Notes: generated by a model not told the origin, from the letters alone. Shown: positions 7,386 to 16,760, counted from the stretch's first letter. The stretch: 64,000 nucleotides of DNA from JAQVEM01 sp964595565 (GCA_964595565.1 CAZQQX010000005.1:1-64000), one strand, 5' to 3'. Program-made: numbers and translations.

Positions 7386-8232
7386 AGTGGAAGGGTTGTA
7401 TCATTCCTATTTAAGAAATGAAAAGTATGCGGTCAGGGATGTAAATTTTGATGTGGGTGAAGGTGAGATTTTTGGATTTTTAGGGCCATCGGGTGCAGGT
7501 AAATCAACCACCCAGGGTATCCTGACGGGGCTTCTGCAGCTTCAGAGGGGCAATGTAAATGTTGCAGGTTATGACATTAAAAATATTTCCCGGAAGATGT
7601 TTAATAAAATAGGCATGTCATTTGAGCAGTCAAATGTCTACAGCAAAATGACGGCAAAAGAGAACTTATATTTTTACAGCAAATTATTTGATGTTGAAAC
7701 CCGTGACCCCATGGAATTAATTGATATGGTAGGGCTGAGCGGAAAGGAAAATATAAGAACAGGGGAGTTCTCCAAAGGCATGAAACACCGGCTGACTTTT
7801 GCCAGGTCAATGATAAATAACCCCGGCATGTGGTTTCTTGATGAGCCCACTACCGGCCTTGACCCTGCTATAGCAGCTAATATAAAAGACATAATAAAAG
7901 AGCGGAACAGCGAAGGGGTAACTGTATTTTTAACTACTCATAATATGTTTATAGCTGATGAATTGTGCAACCGGGTAGGATTTATTGTAGATGGAGAGAT
8001 CAGGCTTATAGATTCTCCCAAAAATTTAAAGCTCCAGTATGGGAAAAAGCTGGTTGATGTGGAATATGCCCTGAACGGTGAGATAAAAAAAGAAACATTT
8101 TCTACCACCAAACCAGAAGATAGGAACGCATTAAACAAAATCATTGCCAGCAAAGAGATACTTACCATGCATACCAGGGAGGCAACTCTGGAAGAAATCT
8201 TTATAAAGGTCACCGGAAGGGGGCTTATCTGA
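7372..8232 (+). CDS. ABC transporter ATP-binding protein
   Basis: A 286-residue ABC ATPase of the ABC-2 export type (CcmA/DRA family). Walker A GPSGAGKST is near residue 45, the signature appears as FSKGMKHRL instead of LSGGQ, Walker B is WFLDEPTTGLDP, and the H-loop is TTHNM. The C-terminal 80 residues form the accessory domain common in drug- or lipid-exporter ATPases. It would power the two permeases downstream. GGGAGG precedes the start, and a second ATG two codons later is also possible. Substrate unknown. Confidence 0.93.
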   Translation: MAMIKVEGLYHSYLRNEKYAVRDVNFDVGEGEIFGFLGPSGAGKSTTQGILTGLLQLQRGNVNVAGYDIKNISRKMFNKIGMSFEQSNVYSKMTAKENLYFYSKLFDVETRDPMELIDMVGLSGKENIRTGEFSKGMKHRLTFARSMINNPGMWFLDEPTTGLDPAIAANIKDIIKERNSEGVTVFLTTHNMFIADELCNRVGFIVDGEIRLIDSPKNLKLQYGKKLVDVEYALNGEIKKETFSTTKPEDRNALNKIIASKEILTMHTREATLEEIFIKVTGRGLI

Positions 8233-8233
8233 C

Positions 8234-9343
8234 ATGAAACTGCTTGGCAGCTTTAAAAAGGAGCTCATTCTTGCAACAAGAAGTTTTTATTTTTATATTG
8301 AAATATTTTTTTCACTGGTGGTGCTGGCTATTTTATTGTTTGCTATTCCGGAGGAAATTGTCACAACTTCCACCAGTTACATTTATTTAAATTTGCCCGG
8401 GGAAGTAAAAGAAGAATATGTAGATGGTATACTGGACAGCGAATCCGGTATTGAGCAAGAAACAGTTAAAATAGAAGCCAGTGGCAAAGTATTTGATGCC
8501 CGTCTTATTGAGACTGATGGAGAAGAGCTTTATATTGTTGAGAGTGAAGAGGCTGTCGAAACGCTGGCATACTCCAGGCAGGCTATAGGCGCGGTAATTG
8601 AACTGGACGATAATGGCCGGCTTTTTTGCAGGTACTACCTGCAGGGTTATGAATCCACAAGGTTAAAAAATTTACTATCCATATTATTTACTGAAAATAT
8701 GGATGTCCTGGAAAAGCGCATGGAAGAACAGAAAGTTGTTCGGCTGACTGCAGATTATCAGCCCCTGAATGACAGAGAAAATGCTATTCCGCCATTAGTT
8801 TCTTTCAGCAGCAGCCTCCTGGGTATGTTCATTATGGCATCTTATATATTCCTGGACAAAAATGAGGGGGTAATAAAGGCTTACGCAGTAACACCGTCCC
8901 CTGTCTGGCAGTATTTAATGAGCAAGATTCTCGTAGTTCTGGTAACCTCGTCTGTTTCAGGGCTGATTATAGTAATGCCCATTATGGGATTTAAAATAAA
9001 CTATGGACTGCTGCTGCTACTGCTCCTCACAACCGGATTTTTCGCATCTTCACTGGGCATATTGATTGCCAGCTTTTACGATAATCTGGCCAAAGCCTTC
9101 GGAGTCATTTATTTTTTATTAATGCTGCTTATGGTCCCCGCCATAGCGTATTTTATACCAGGATGGGACCCTTACTGGATAAAAATAATTCCCACTTATC
9201 CAGTACTCGAGGGCTTTAAGGAGATTATTCTGCCAGGAGGGGATGCTATATACCCGCTGATAGCAAGTGCCGGATTTCTGGCGGGGGGCATTATAATTTT
9301 TGCTCTTACAAATATTAAATTCAAAAAGACGCTGAGCATATAA
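8234..9343 (+). CDS. ABC-2 type permease, first subunit
   Basis: A 369-residue membrane protein with the ABC-2 layout: one N-terminal helix (about 20-40), a large extracytoplasmic loop (about 45-190), then five or six helices. It starts one base after the ATPase stop codon, so it is translationally coupled. It pairs with the next gene as a heterodimeric permease. The extracytoplasmic domain is rich in Glu and Asp. No specific substrate can be read from it; drug, peptide or lipid export is typical for this type. Confidence 0.85.
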   Translation: MKLLGSFKKELILATRSFYFYIEIFFSLVVLAILLFAIPEEIVTTSTSYIYLNLPGEVKEEYVDGILDSESGIEQETVKIEASGKVFDARLIETDGEELYIVESEEAVETLAYSRQAIGAVIELDDNGRLFCRYYLQGYESTRLKNLLSILFTENMDVLEKRMEEQKVVRLTADYQPLNDRENAIPPLVSFSSSLLGMFIMASYIFLDKNEGVIKAYAVTPSPVWQYLMSKILVVLVTSSVSGLIIVMPIMGFKINYGLLLLLLLTTGFFASSLGILIASFYDNLAKAFGVIYFLLMLLMVPAIAYFIPGWDPYWIKIIPTYPVLEGFKEIILPGGDAIYPLIASAGFLAGGIIIFALTNIKFKKTLSI

Positions 9344-9354
9344 GGGGAGTTGCT

Positions 9355-10359
9355 ATGTTTAAAAAAATATGGGCTATTTTTATAAGAGATTTAAAGGTAA
9401 ACATGCGTGAATTTATAACGCTGTACATAATAATTGTCCCCTTACTTTTTGCTGTGGGGATTAATTTTATCTCACCCGGTATTAATGAAACCAGTGTAAA
9501 TTTAGCCCTGGTTGAAAATGAAAATACTGTGCAGGAGGATTACTTTGATAACTTTGCCCGTGTTGAGCTGTTTGCTGATGAGAAGGAAGTTGAAGAGCGG
9601 GTCATGGCAAGGGATGATGTAATCGGGGTGCTGCCGGAAGACGGTGGCTACTACATTATGACCCAGGGAAATGAGCCTGAATCAATTGTAGAATATTCAA
9701 AACTTTTGAATGTACTGTATGAATCAGGAGTACAGCCTGGAGATGCGCGCTCGGAGATAATTGAATTTGACAGGACGGTTCCGCCGCTGAAAAAGATGCT
9801 GGTAAACATTTTGCTGCTCTTAATTTCTATGCTGGCAGGTATGCTCATTGCTTTGAATATACTTGAAGAAAAAGTAGATGACACCGTAAGCGCGATAAAT
9901 GTGACTCCAGCTTCACGAAGCGCATTCATACTGGGGAAAAGTTTCACCGGTATGTTTGTTGCGCTTTTTTCATCTATTGCATGTCTTTTAATTACCGGTT
10001 TCTATAATGTGAATCTGGGGCAGGAGGCTTTGTTGATATTTTCATTGACTGTATTGAGTCTGATAATTGGTTTTATACAGGGGCTTAACAGCAGTGATGT
10101 TATGGAAGCGGCAGGCAGTGTTAAGCTTTTTTTCCTGCCCTTAGCCGGGTCTATAGCGGGGTATGAACTTCTTAAAGGAAACTGGCAGATATTTTTCTAC
10201 TGGTCTCCATTTTACTGGGCTTACAGGGCAAATGACATGATACTATCAGGCACAGGTACATGGCCCCGGGTGCTGCTTTTTAGCGGTATTATACTGGGCA
10301 TATGCGGGATAGTTTATGGTTTGCTTGTACCCCGGATAGCACGAAAACTCCGACAATAA
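9355..10359 (+). CDS. ABC-2 type permease, second subunit
   Basis: A 334-residue permease with the same plan as its upstream neighbour: helix at about 17-37, acidic outer domain to about 140, then a cluster of six helices. The segment NVTPASRSAFILGKSF matches the coupling-helix region of ABC-2 permeases, and the neighbour has the comparable VTPSPVWQYLMSKIL. Ribosome site AGGGGAG. Together with the ATPase it forms a complete exporter under TetR control. Confidence 0.85.
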   Translation: MFKKIWAIFIRDLKVNMREFITLYIIIVPLLFAVGINFISPGINETSVNLALVENENTVQEDYFDNFARVELFADEKEVEERVMARDDVIGVLPEDGGYYIMTQGNEPESIVEYSKLLNVLYESGVQPGDARSEIIEFDRTVPPLKKMLVNILLLLISMLAGMLIALNILEEKVDDTVSAINVTPASRSAFILGKSFTGMFVALFSSIACLLITGFYNVNLGQEALLIFSLTVLSLIIGFIQGLNSSDVMEAAGSVKLFFLPLAGSIAGYELLKGNWQIFFYWSPFYWAYRANDMILSGTGTWPRVLLFSGIILGICGIVYGLLVPRIARKLRQ

Positions 10360-10406
10360 TTTTAAATATATGTGAATATATAATTTAATCTAAGGAGGTT
10401 ATTTAA

Positions 10407-10616
10407 ATGGGCTATGTGATTGGAGCAATAGCATGCGTACTTTATGCAGCGTTTTTGTATTATGTTGCTATAAAAAGGCCGCCCGGAATAATAAAAATGG
10501 TCAAATTGAAGTTCGGCAAAAAGATGAGCGATAATACAGCGGCTATAATATGCTATGTCTTTGCCAGCATTGTGCTTGCCGGAGGAATAGTTTTGTTTAT
10601 TCACCCCTGGAGCTAA
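10407..10616 (+). CDS. Small two-helix membrane protein (69 aa)
   Basis: A 69-residue protein with two membrane helices (about 3-22 and 43-63) joined by a basic loop containing KRPPGIIKMVKLKFGKK. A very strong ribosome site (AAGGAGG) precedes the ATG. It follows the second permease gene by 47 bases on the same strand, so it may be the last gene of the exporter operon and an accessory subunit. I recognise no family. Confidence 0.7.
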   Translation: MGYVIGAIACVLYAAFLYYVAIKRPPGIIKMVKLKFGKKMSDNTAAIICYVFASIVLAGGIVLFIHPWS

Positions 10617-10725
10617 GTGTTTAAAGGTAAGGTTATAAATTCTGTTTTAAAAATTTATGCATTATTTTATTGTGTTAGAACTTACATCTCCCAATGCTTA
10701 CAGAGAAACAGTGTGCCTCATTAAA

Positions 10726-11166
10726 CTATTTAACTATTTCTTTTGCCCAGCCTGTTGCTCTTAATTCCTCGCCTTCATAAAGCGGACCTTCTGTTCCTTT
10801 TACGAAGAAGCCTTCCGGGGGCATAACGAGGGTGCCGCCTCTGGATTTAAGAATTTTTGCAATCTTGTTTGCTGCATAACCAAAAATCCTGGCAAATTTA
10901 GAAGATACCCGGGTGTCAAATGCAGCCACACTTACATTTTTTAGGGATGAATCCGGAATTCTGGAAAGAAAATCTTTAACCGATTGTACCGGTCTGCCCG
11001 CATAGGTAGGGGAGCCCACAATGAGAAAGTCAATTGATTCCAGTTCATTAACATTTACTTTGCCTGCCTTCAGCACCCTGGTGTCATTGCCGATAGCGCT
11101 ACCCATAGTCCGGGCAATTTTTTCTGTATTGCCGTAAGCAGAGTCATACACGATCAATGCTTTCAT
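10726..11166 (-). CDS. Flavodoxin-like protein
   Basis: A 146-residue flavodoxin fold protein. The FMN phosphate loop DSAYGNTEKIA is at residues 8-18, and the second FMN-contact loop GSPTYAGRPV is near residue 51. It resembles the flavodoxin family used as low-potential carriers in anaerobes, although the C-terminal MPPEGFFVKGTEGPL segment is more like the stand-alone flavodoxin-domain proteins than classical short-chain flavodoxin. It is monocistronic, with AGAGGTG before the start and a TATAAT box about 30 bases further upstream. Partners are not indicated by context. Confidence 0.85.
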   Translation of the reverse strand: MKALIVYDSAYGNTEKIARTMGSAIGNDTRVLKAGKVNVNELESIDFLIVGSPTYAGRPVQSVKDFLSRIPDSSLKNVSVAAFDTRVSSKFARIFGYAANKIAKILKSRGGTLVMPPEGFFVKGTEGPLYEGEELRATGWAKEIVK

Positions 11167-11306
11167 AAAACACCTCTTGTCTTAATAACATTATACAGTG
11201 CTCCTGGTTAAAAAGTAAATTAAATGGGATTATGAATAATACCGGTCAATTTTATATAAGAGATATTAAAAATTTAACCGTTTGTTAGTAATGCCCGGTG
11301 TCCTTT

Positions 11307-12791
11307 TTATTCTTTTACCCAGTCTAAAAACATTATAAGCACAGGCTCATCTTTGCTAATAGTGTCTTTAATGGAGCCGGTATTGATTAATTCCTTTACC
11401 GAACCATTTTGTGCATCAGTTAATTTCAGGCGGCCTGTAAAATCAATGCCGTAAACATCATATGCAATGTTTTTGCCATCCGGTGACCACCCCAGACCCG
11501 TTATTTTGATTTTTTGCTCGGTTATAAGTGTTTCTCTTGAGCCGCCGTTTTTATCAATTAAATCAATTCTTGCCTCAATATAGTCAGGGTAACACCCGCT
11601 GTGGCTGTTAACTGACAGGGCAAATTTCTGGCTTCCATAAGGGTTCCAGGAAACATCGGTTACGCTGCCTTCCTGTTTTTCAAAAATATCAATGCTGCCA
11701 TCTTCAAGGTTCAATATCCAGAGTTTATGGTAGGCTTCTGATGCACAGAGATTTTTCATATTAGTAGCATAGTTATTCTTATATATAACCATCCTTTCTT
11801 CATCAGGAGATATTGAGAAACCGGCATACAAATAATCATTTGCCCGCGGGAAAAACTCATCCCAGTTTATTTTGTCCCAATCAAGATATGTAAATACTTC
11901 TGAAAAATCTTTAACTCCCCCTGTATCAAGAGATACTCTTATAAATTTAAAGCTATTGTTATCCGGGGCTATAGTGTAAAAATAGTTGTCCCTTACAGAA
12001 AATTGAGAGAAACTGGAAAAAAGCTGCCTGTTGTAGTTATTTTCCAGTGCCGTTGTTTCCTGATTATTATCAACATCCATAATTACTAGGCTGGAATCGG
12101 ATATAAAAGGATTGAATTTATCCATAATGAAGTTGCTGCCGGAAGAAATATCTGAAGATTTCTGGATTGTCATGGGGTATGCCAGATATTTATTTTCAGG
12201 AGAACTCAGCACGTCACCCGGATATCTATCAGGAGGGGTGGTTTTTAGTCCGGCAGCCTCATCAGTTTTAAAGTCAGCTGTAACGAGTGCCTGTCCTTCA
12301 ATATCCCAGTTAAAAATTTTAAAACCCTCAAGAAGAGTAACGGGATTATTGGGAGAGTGTATATAATAGTAGCTGTTAAGTTTTCTTGATGTTATAAAAC
12401 TTGTGGGATATTTTTTTAATTCCAGTATTTTATTATCGGTGCCGTCGGGATTAATTATTCCTCCGTCCATAAATTCACTAAAATTAAGTAAAAAGCATTC
12501 TGTGCCCCCCATAACAGTTTTTGAAACGCTGTTTCCGGTCAGCTGGTAAAGTAATTTATAATATGGTTCTTTATCTTCTTCTAAAACCGGTTCTTTTCCA
12601 CCGGTGGTATTTTCTTCAGATTCTGTCACGGTTTCAGAAGATTCGTCGGAGGCAGGATCTTCAATTGATTGCCCTGCACCTGCAGCTGTGCTGCCGCCGC
12701 AGCCTGTATTTACCAGGGAAATGCTAATAATAAATACCGGAACAAAAAATGCAGCTAAAAATATGGCCGGCTTCTGGAATATTTTTTTCAT
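11307..12791 (-). CDS. Lipoprotein with TolB/WD40-like propeller repeats
   Basis: A 494-residue exported protein. The signal peptide spans residues 1-31 and ends in VNTGC, a lipobox-like cleavage site with Cys31, followed by a Ser/Glu-rich linker to about residue 75. The rest has repeated blocks with the PD40/TolB signature, such as SISPDEERMVIY, VSWNPYGSQKFAL and GLGWSPDGKNIAYDV, which indicate a beta-propeller. Such surface lipoproteins usually bind protein or glycan partners. It is not next to tol or pal genes. Function unknown; localisation well supported. Confidence 0.8.
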   Translation of the reverse strand: MKKIFQKPAIFLAAFFVPVFIISISLVNTGCGGSTAAGAGQSIEDPASDESSETVTESEENTTGGKEPVLEEDKEPYYKLLYQLTGNSVSKTVMGGTECFLLNFSEFMDGGIINPDGTDNKILELKKYPTSFITSRKLNSYYYIHSPNNPVTLLEGFKIFNWDIEGQALVTADFKTDEAAGLKTTPPDRYPGDVLSSPENKYLAYPMTIQKSSDISSGSNFIMDKFNPFISDSSLVIMDVDNNQETTALENNYNRQLFSSFSQFSVRDNYFYTIAPDNNSFKFIRVSLDTGGVKDFSEVFTYLDWDKINWDEFFPRANDYLYAGFSISPDEERMVIYKNNYATNMKNLCASEAYHKLWILNLEDGSIDIFEKQEGSVTDVSWNPYGSQKFALSVNSHSGCYPDYIEARIDLIDKNGGSRETLITEQKIKITGLGWSPDGKNIAYDVYGIDFTGRLKLTDAQNGSVKELINTGSIKDTISKDEPVLIMFLDWVKE

Positions 12792-12946
12792 GTAATTCTC
12801 CCGATATAATTAGTAAAAAATTTATTAATAAATTATATTATACATTATTTAATTTAAATTTAATATAATTAGAAATTAGTTCATGTATTTTTTAGATACT
12901 TACTTACTTAATTAAATATGAACCCTGCAGGAAACTAAAGGATTGC

Positions 12947-13843
12947 TCAGGAGAGTTTTTTTGCGGCATGTCTCGGAGGAGCTCCGGTGTTCCAGAAACT
13001 GATAATTTTTTTTGATAGGGATGGGTAACTTTTTTTTAGTGATTTATTTTTGGCTAAAATGATTTCCCGGGTTAAACTTTTGTAGGCCTGTGCTCCCCTG
13101 CAGGATGGGTCATAGGCCTTAATCGGCTTCCCCGAAGCAGGTGCTTCTACCAATTTAACATTTTTAGGTATAATGGTTTTAAATACTTTATCAGGAAGGT
13201 ATTTTTTTACTTTTTTTATTACCTGTTTTGACATTACTGTTTTTAAGTACATAGTAAATACTATGCCTGTTATTTCAAGGGATTCATTAAACTTTGATTT
13301 GATAGTGTTTATGGTTTCAATTAGGTGTCTGATTCCGTCGAAAGCGTAAAATTCACATTGCATGGGAATTATAACTTCGTTTGCAGAAATAAGAGCGTTG
13401 GTGGTAAGAATTCCCAGAGAAGGTGAGCAGTCTATAATGATATAATCAAAATGATGTCTTATTTTTTTAAAAGCGTTTCTTAATCTAAACTCTCTTAAGT
13501 TTGATACAGCAAGTTTAATTTCTGCATTAAGGAGGCTATGGCTGGAAGGAAGTAGCGCCAGATTGGTATAGGGGGTTTCTATGATTATATCCTCGGGATT
13601 TTCATTGTTAACCAGGATATCATAGACAGAATTTTTTAATTTTTTGTAATTTATACCCAGTCCGGTAGTGGAGTTACTCTGGGGGTCCATGTCCACGAGC
13701 AGTGTTCTAAATCCAAATTCGCCAAGGTATGCAGCTACATTTACCGCAGTTGTACTTTTACCCACCCCGCCTTTCTGGCTTGAAATGGCAATTATTCTCC
13801 CGGTCTGTGCTATATGATTATAAGAATGTCCTGTCTCTGCCAT
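12947..13843 (-). CDS. ParA/Soj-family ATPase, without an adjacent ParB
   Basis: A 298-residue deviant-Walker ATPase. The P-loop KGGVGKSTT lies near residue 24, followed by VDMDPQSNSTTGLG and IIIDCSPSLGILTTNAL, all as in chromosomal ParA/Soj. The family segregates DNA or positions large cytoplasmic complexes by ATP-dependent binding to the nucleoid. There is no parB gene and no parS-like palindrome beside it, so it is an orphan in this window. The tail of about 30 residues is basic and Ser/Lys-rich. No Shine-Dalgarno sequence is visible before the ATG. It may position a cargo other than the chromosome. Confidence 0.85.
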   Translation of the reverse strand: MAETGHSYNHIAQTGRIIAISSQKGGVGKSTTAVNVAAYLGEFGFRTLLVDMDPQSNSTTGLGINYKKLKNSVYDILVNNENPEDIIIETPYTNLALLPSSHSLLNAEIKLAVSNLREFRLRNAFKKIRHHFDYIIIDCSPSLGILTTNALISANEVIIPMQCEFYAFDGIRHLIETINTIKSKFNESLEITGIVFTMYLKTVMSKQVIKKVKKYLPDKVFKTIIPKNVKLVEAPASGKPIKAYDPSCRGAQAYKSLTREIILAKNKSLKKSYPSLSKKIISFWNTGAPPRHAAKKLS

Positions 13844-14185
13844 GAAAAATCTAATTCTAGATACATTTAAAACATATACTATTTATATTATATGAGGCAG
13901 GCTTACCGCAGCGTATAAATAAAACCTGACACTTGTATATAAATTTTATAACAGATTTATAATATTTTTCCACCTGTTTTTATTAAAAGTTCGGGCAAAT
14001 TGTAAAAAAATTTTAATTGTTTGATGATTCTGTTGTTTAAATTAAGAGAATTTAGTAATTTTAAAGATTGATTATGTTAAAGAATAAAATAAGGTGCACG
14101 GTGTGAATCCGGTAATTTTTATTATATTTTTTTGGTTCCTTAGTGTAAAATGAAATGTAATTTTTAATAGTTTAAAGGTGCCACT
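13844..14185. other. Intergenic region between divergent parA-like and degV-like genes
   Basis: 342 bases, very AT-rich. It must hold the promoters of both divergent genes. A TATAAT box is visible on the minus strand about 35 bases before the ParA start, but no good -35 partner. No hairpin, repeat or ORF with a ribosome site was found. Confidence 0.5.
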
Positions 14186-15049
14186 ATGAATAATATTGCT
14201 ATAGTCACAGATTCAACTGCTGATATTCCCGAAGAATTGGTCAGTGAAAATGATATAACCGTAATACCGCTTAACGTGGGTTTTAAGGGTAAGTTATATA
14301 AAGATGGGAAAGAAATAAACAGTAAAATTGTATTTAGCAAATTAAGGGAAGGTATAAGGGTGAATACATCTACACCTTCGGTAGGTGAGTTTGTAGAAAT
14401 CTATAATGATTTAATTAATAATAAGAAGAAAAGTGTAATTTATTCAATTCATCTCAGCTCCAGACTTTCTACCACCATTAATTCTGCGAACCAGGCAAGA
14501 AAATTTTTCCCGGAGGCAGATATTAAAATTATTGATTCAAAGAGTGCTGCTATTGGTATGGGATTTGTTGCCCTGGAAGCGGCAAGGGCAGTAAAGAGAG
14601 GAGAAAGCAGGAAGGAGATAGAAAGAATTATTGAGTATCTTATTAAAGGCAACAGGCTCTTTGCAGCATTTGAGAACTTTGAATATTTGTTTGTCGGGGG
14701 CAGGGCCCCTTTTCTGGGAAAATTTTTATCCATGTCAATAAGATTCAAGCCCATTATTACTATCAGCAGCGATGGAAAGGTTAGATTAATTAAGTTTGTA
14801 AAGAACAGGAGAAACTCGCTAATTGAGATTTACTGGCAGGTTAAAAAAATTTCTTATCCTGTCAAAAGAAAAAAAATTGGTATTTTTTACGGTGAGGATA
14901 AAGATGTGGCCCTGGAATTAGAAAACATAATAACAAGCGATAGTCAGATTGAGATAGATGAATTAGTATTAACTGAACTTACTACGGTAATGAGTGCCCA
15001 CACTGGGCCCGGGATATGGGGCGTGTCTGTCTGCCCCGCAATAAAGTAA
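14186..15049 (+). CDS. DegV family fatty-acid-binding protein
   Basis: A 287-residue DegV protein. The N-terminus IAIVTDSTADIPEELV, the TSTPSVGEF segment and the HLSSRLSTTINSA block are family hallmarks. DegV/FakB proteins bind a fatty acid and, with the FakA kinase, deliver it for phosphorylation and phospholipid synthesis. No FakA gene is in the window, but PlsY-like and PlsC-like acyltransferase genes are. Ribosome site AAAGGTG. The C-terminus has MSAHTGPGIWGV, typical of the family. Function as a FakB is inferred. Confidence 0.9.
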   Translation: MNNIAIVTDSTADIPEELVSENDITVIPLNVGFKGKLYKDGKEINSKIVFSKLREGIRVNTSTPSVGEFVEIYNDLINNKKKSVIYSIHLSSRLSTTINSANQARKFFPEADIKIIDSKSAAIGMGFVALEAARAVKRGESRKEIERIIEYLIKGNRLFAAFENFEYLFVGGRAPFLGKFLSMSIRFKPIITISSDGKVRLIKFVKNRRNSLIEIYWQVKKISYPVKRKKIGIFYGEDKDVALELENIITSDSQIEIDELVLTELTTVMSAHTGPGIWGVSVCPAIK

Positions 15050-15057
15050 AATTAATT

Positions 15058-15088
15058 ATATAAATGGATTTATATTTTTATTTTTTTG
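15058..15088 (+). terminator. AT-rich intrinsic terminator after the degV-like gene
   Basis: A short stem of seven A/T pairs with a four-base loop (15058-15075), followed by a long T-rich tract, directly after the stop codon. Stability is low because the stem has no G:C pairs, so the call is tentative. Confidence 0.4.
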
Positions 15089-15100
15089 TATTCTGCGCTC

Positions 15101-15829
15101 TTATTCCAGAGTGAAAGTTACAGTTACTGGAATCATCACTTCTTTTTCAATAGTAGTGGTATCATAGGTACCCCAGTTGGAAACTTCGGTAGAATTAACA
15201 GGGAGAACCTGTACCACACCCAGATTGGAAGATTTTATTGTTCCTATTTTTTTACCGCTGCCCTCGGCAATTTTCTGTGCCCTCATCTTAGCATCATTTA
15301 TTGCGTCCGGTATTAAATTTATTCTGAGCTCGGGAAGCCCGGAGTAATAATATTGAAGAGAGCGAATAGAGAATATAACCCCGGAATTTATTAGCCCGTC
15401 AATGTTTTTTGCCATATTAGTGATTTTATCAACATCGCCTGATTGAATGGTAACTGTTTGTTTTAACAAATTTTCCTTCGGGGCATTCGGGTCATACATG
15501 TATAGTTGTTCCATGAATACAGGTGTAATATTCAGGTCATCTTCACTAAATCCGTTATCCTCAAAAAATTCAAGCACCAGTTTCCGGTCATTTTGAATAA
15601 TCTGGTAGCCTTCTTTTAAATCTCCGGCAGGTACAGTCCTGGAAAACTCGGAAGTCCAGATAACAATATCCGATGTAACTTTTTCTCTTACTGAACCGGT
15701 CACTGAAATAATGTCCTCGGGCTTTCTTACTTCATAAAAAGTAAAAGAGCCAATTGAAGCGCTAATTATCAGGCATATCCCTATAATAATTGCAAAATAA
15801 ATAATCTTATTTGAATTTTTATCAGGCAT
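15101..15829 (-). CDS. SIMPL domain (DUF541) protein
   Basis: A 242-residue protein with one N-terminal membrane segment (about 9-31), which could act as an uncleaved signal anchor, and an extracytoplasmic SIMPL/DUF541 domain. Family features are ISVTGSVREKVTSDIVIWTSEF at the start, the SLQYYYSGLPELRINLIPDAINDAKMRAQKIAE helix region and GTIKSSNLGV near the end. SIMPL proteins occur in the periplasm or on the outer face of the membrane; their activity is not firmly known, and oxidative-stress roles have been proposed. Monocistronic. Confidence 0.85.
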   Translation of the reverse strand: MPDKNSNKIIYFAIIIGICLIISASIGSFTFYEVRKPEDIISVTGSVREKVTSDIVIWTSEFSRTVPAGDLKEGYQIIQNDRKLVLEFFEDNGFSEDDLNITPVFMEQLYMYDPNAPKENLLKQTVTIQSGDVDKITNMAKNIDGLINSGVIFSIRSLQYYYSGLPELRINLIPDAINDAKMRAQKIAEGSGKKIGTIKSSNLGVVQVLPVNSTEVSNWGTYDTTTIEKEVMIPVTVTFTLE

Positions 15830-15998
15830 TTCTTCTCCATTTATTTTTATATATTGAGTATATGATTAGTTGTGTATATCTGACTTTTTATTAATCTTAT
15901 CAATTCTATCTACCCTGTCAAGTGCGAACTGCCGGGTCGTATCTTTTTATGAAAAATATTTAACAGGTAATATAATCTATTAAATAATAAAAAAATTT

Positions 15999-16760
15999 TT
16001 ACTTTAGAAATACCAGGCTTAAAATCATTACCATCATTCCACCTATAAAACTGACCATTGGCAGATGGAGGTATCCGTATGATTTGGAAACCGGAAGCAG
16101 CTCATCAATGGAGATAAAAACCATCAATCCTGCAATACCGGAAAGAAGATATCCAAGTACCGTGGAATTTAAAAAAGGATAAAGTATAAGAGCTGTAATC
16201 AGAGCTCCAATTGGTTCCACCACTCCTGATAAAAATGACCACAAAAAAGCTTTTTTCTTACTTCCTGTTGCTTTATAAACCGGTGCGGATACTGCAATAC
16301 CTTCAGGTATATTGTGAATGGCAATGGCAATGGCAATGGCAATTCCTATCTTTATATCTACCATTGAACTGTAAAACGTAGCCATACCTTCAGGGAAGTT
16401 ATGGATTCCTATTCCGAGAGCGACAAACAGGCCGGTTCTCAGTAGCCTGGAATTAGTTTTATCATCTATTTTTTCCTTCTGGCCTATATATTCATGAGGA
16501 ATAAGGAAATCTATTAAAAAGATGGCTATAAAACCAACAAAAAAGGCTATACTTGCTCTGAGAAATCCCAGTTCGTCAAATCCTTTGGGAAGAAGTTCAA
16601 AAAAGGAAATCCCCACCATAACTCCTGCCGTAAAGCCAAGTACCGCACTCATAAACTTTGGGTTTTCTCTTTTAAATAAAAGGCCTATTACACTTCCTAT
16701 TGTTGTGGAAAGCCCTGCCAGGGAAGTAAGCAAAAGAGGTTTTAGTAATTGGGGGTCCAT
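15999..16760 (-). CDS. ZIP-family metal transporter
   Basis: A 253-residue transporter with eight membrane segments. The paired metal-site motifs HNFPEGMATF and HNIPEGIAVS lie in helices 4 and 5, and EPIGALI follows in helix 5/6. This matches bacterial ZIP (ZupT/GufA) proteins that import Zn or other divalent metals. The loop between helices 3 and 4 is short and lacks a His-rich stretch. Helix 5 is encoded by a perfect hexanucleotide repeat giving alternating Ala-Ile. Monocistronic; no Zur or Fur box was identified. Confidence 0.92.
   Translation of the reverse strand: MDPQLLKPLLLTSLAGLSTTIGSVIGLLFKRENPKFMSAVLGFTAGVMVGISFFELLPKGFDELGFLRASIAFFVGFIAIFLIDFLIPHEYIGQKEKIDDKTNSRLLRTGLFVALGIGIHNFPEGMATFYSSMVDIKIGIAIAIAIAIHNIPEGIAVSAPVYKATGSKKKAFLWSFLSGVVEPIGALITALILYPFLNSTVLGYLLSGIAGLMVFISIDELLPVSKSYGYLHLPMVSFIGGMMVMILSLVFLK
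16318..16343 (+). repeat. Hexanucleotide tandem repeat inside the ZIP gene
   Basis: Four perfect copies of the unit ATGGCA/TGGCAA in a row encode an alternating Ala-Ile run just before HNIPEG in the metal-binding helix of the ZIP transporter. A six-base unit keeps the frame if copies are gained or lost and would change the helix by two residues per copy. Confidence 0.7.

Noticed and set aside
14090..14125. Possible cobalamin or other riboswitch before the degV-like gene (GTGCACGGTGTGAATCCGG)
   Set aside because: The conserved B12-box core is missing and there is no terminator hairpin.
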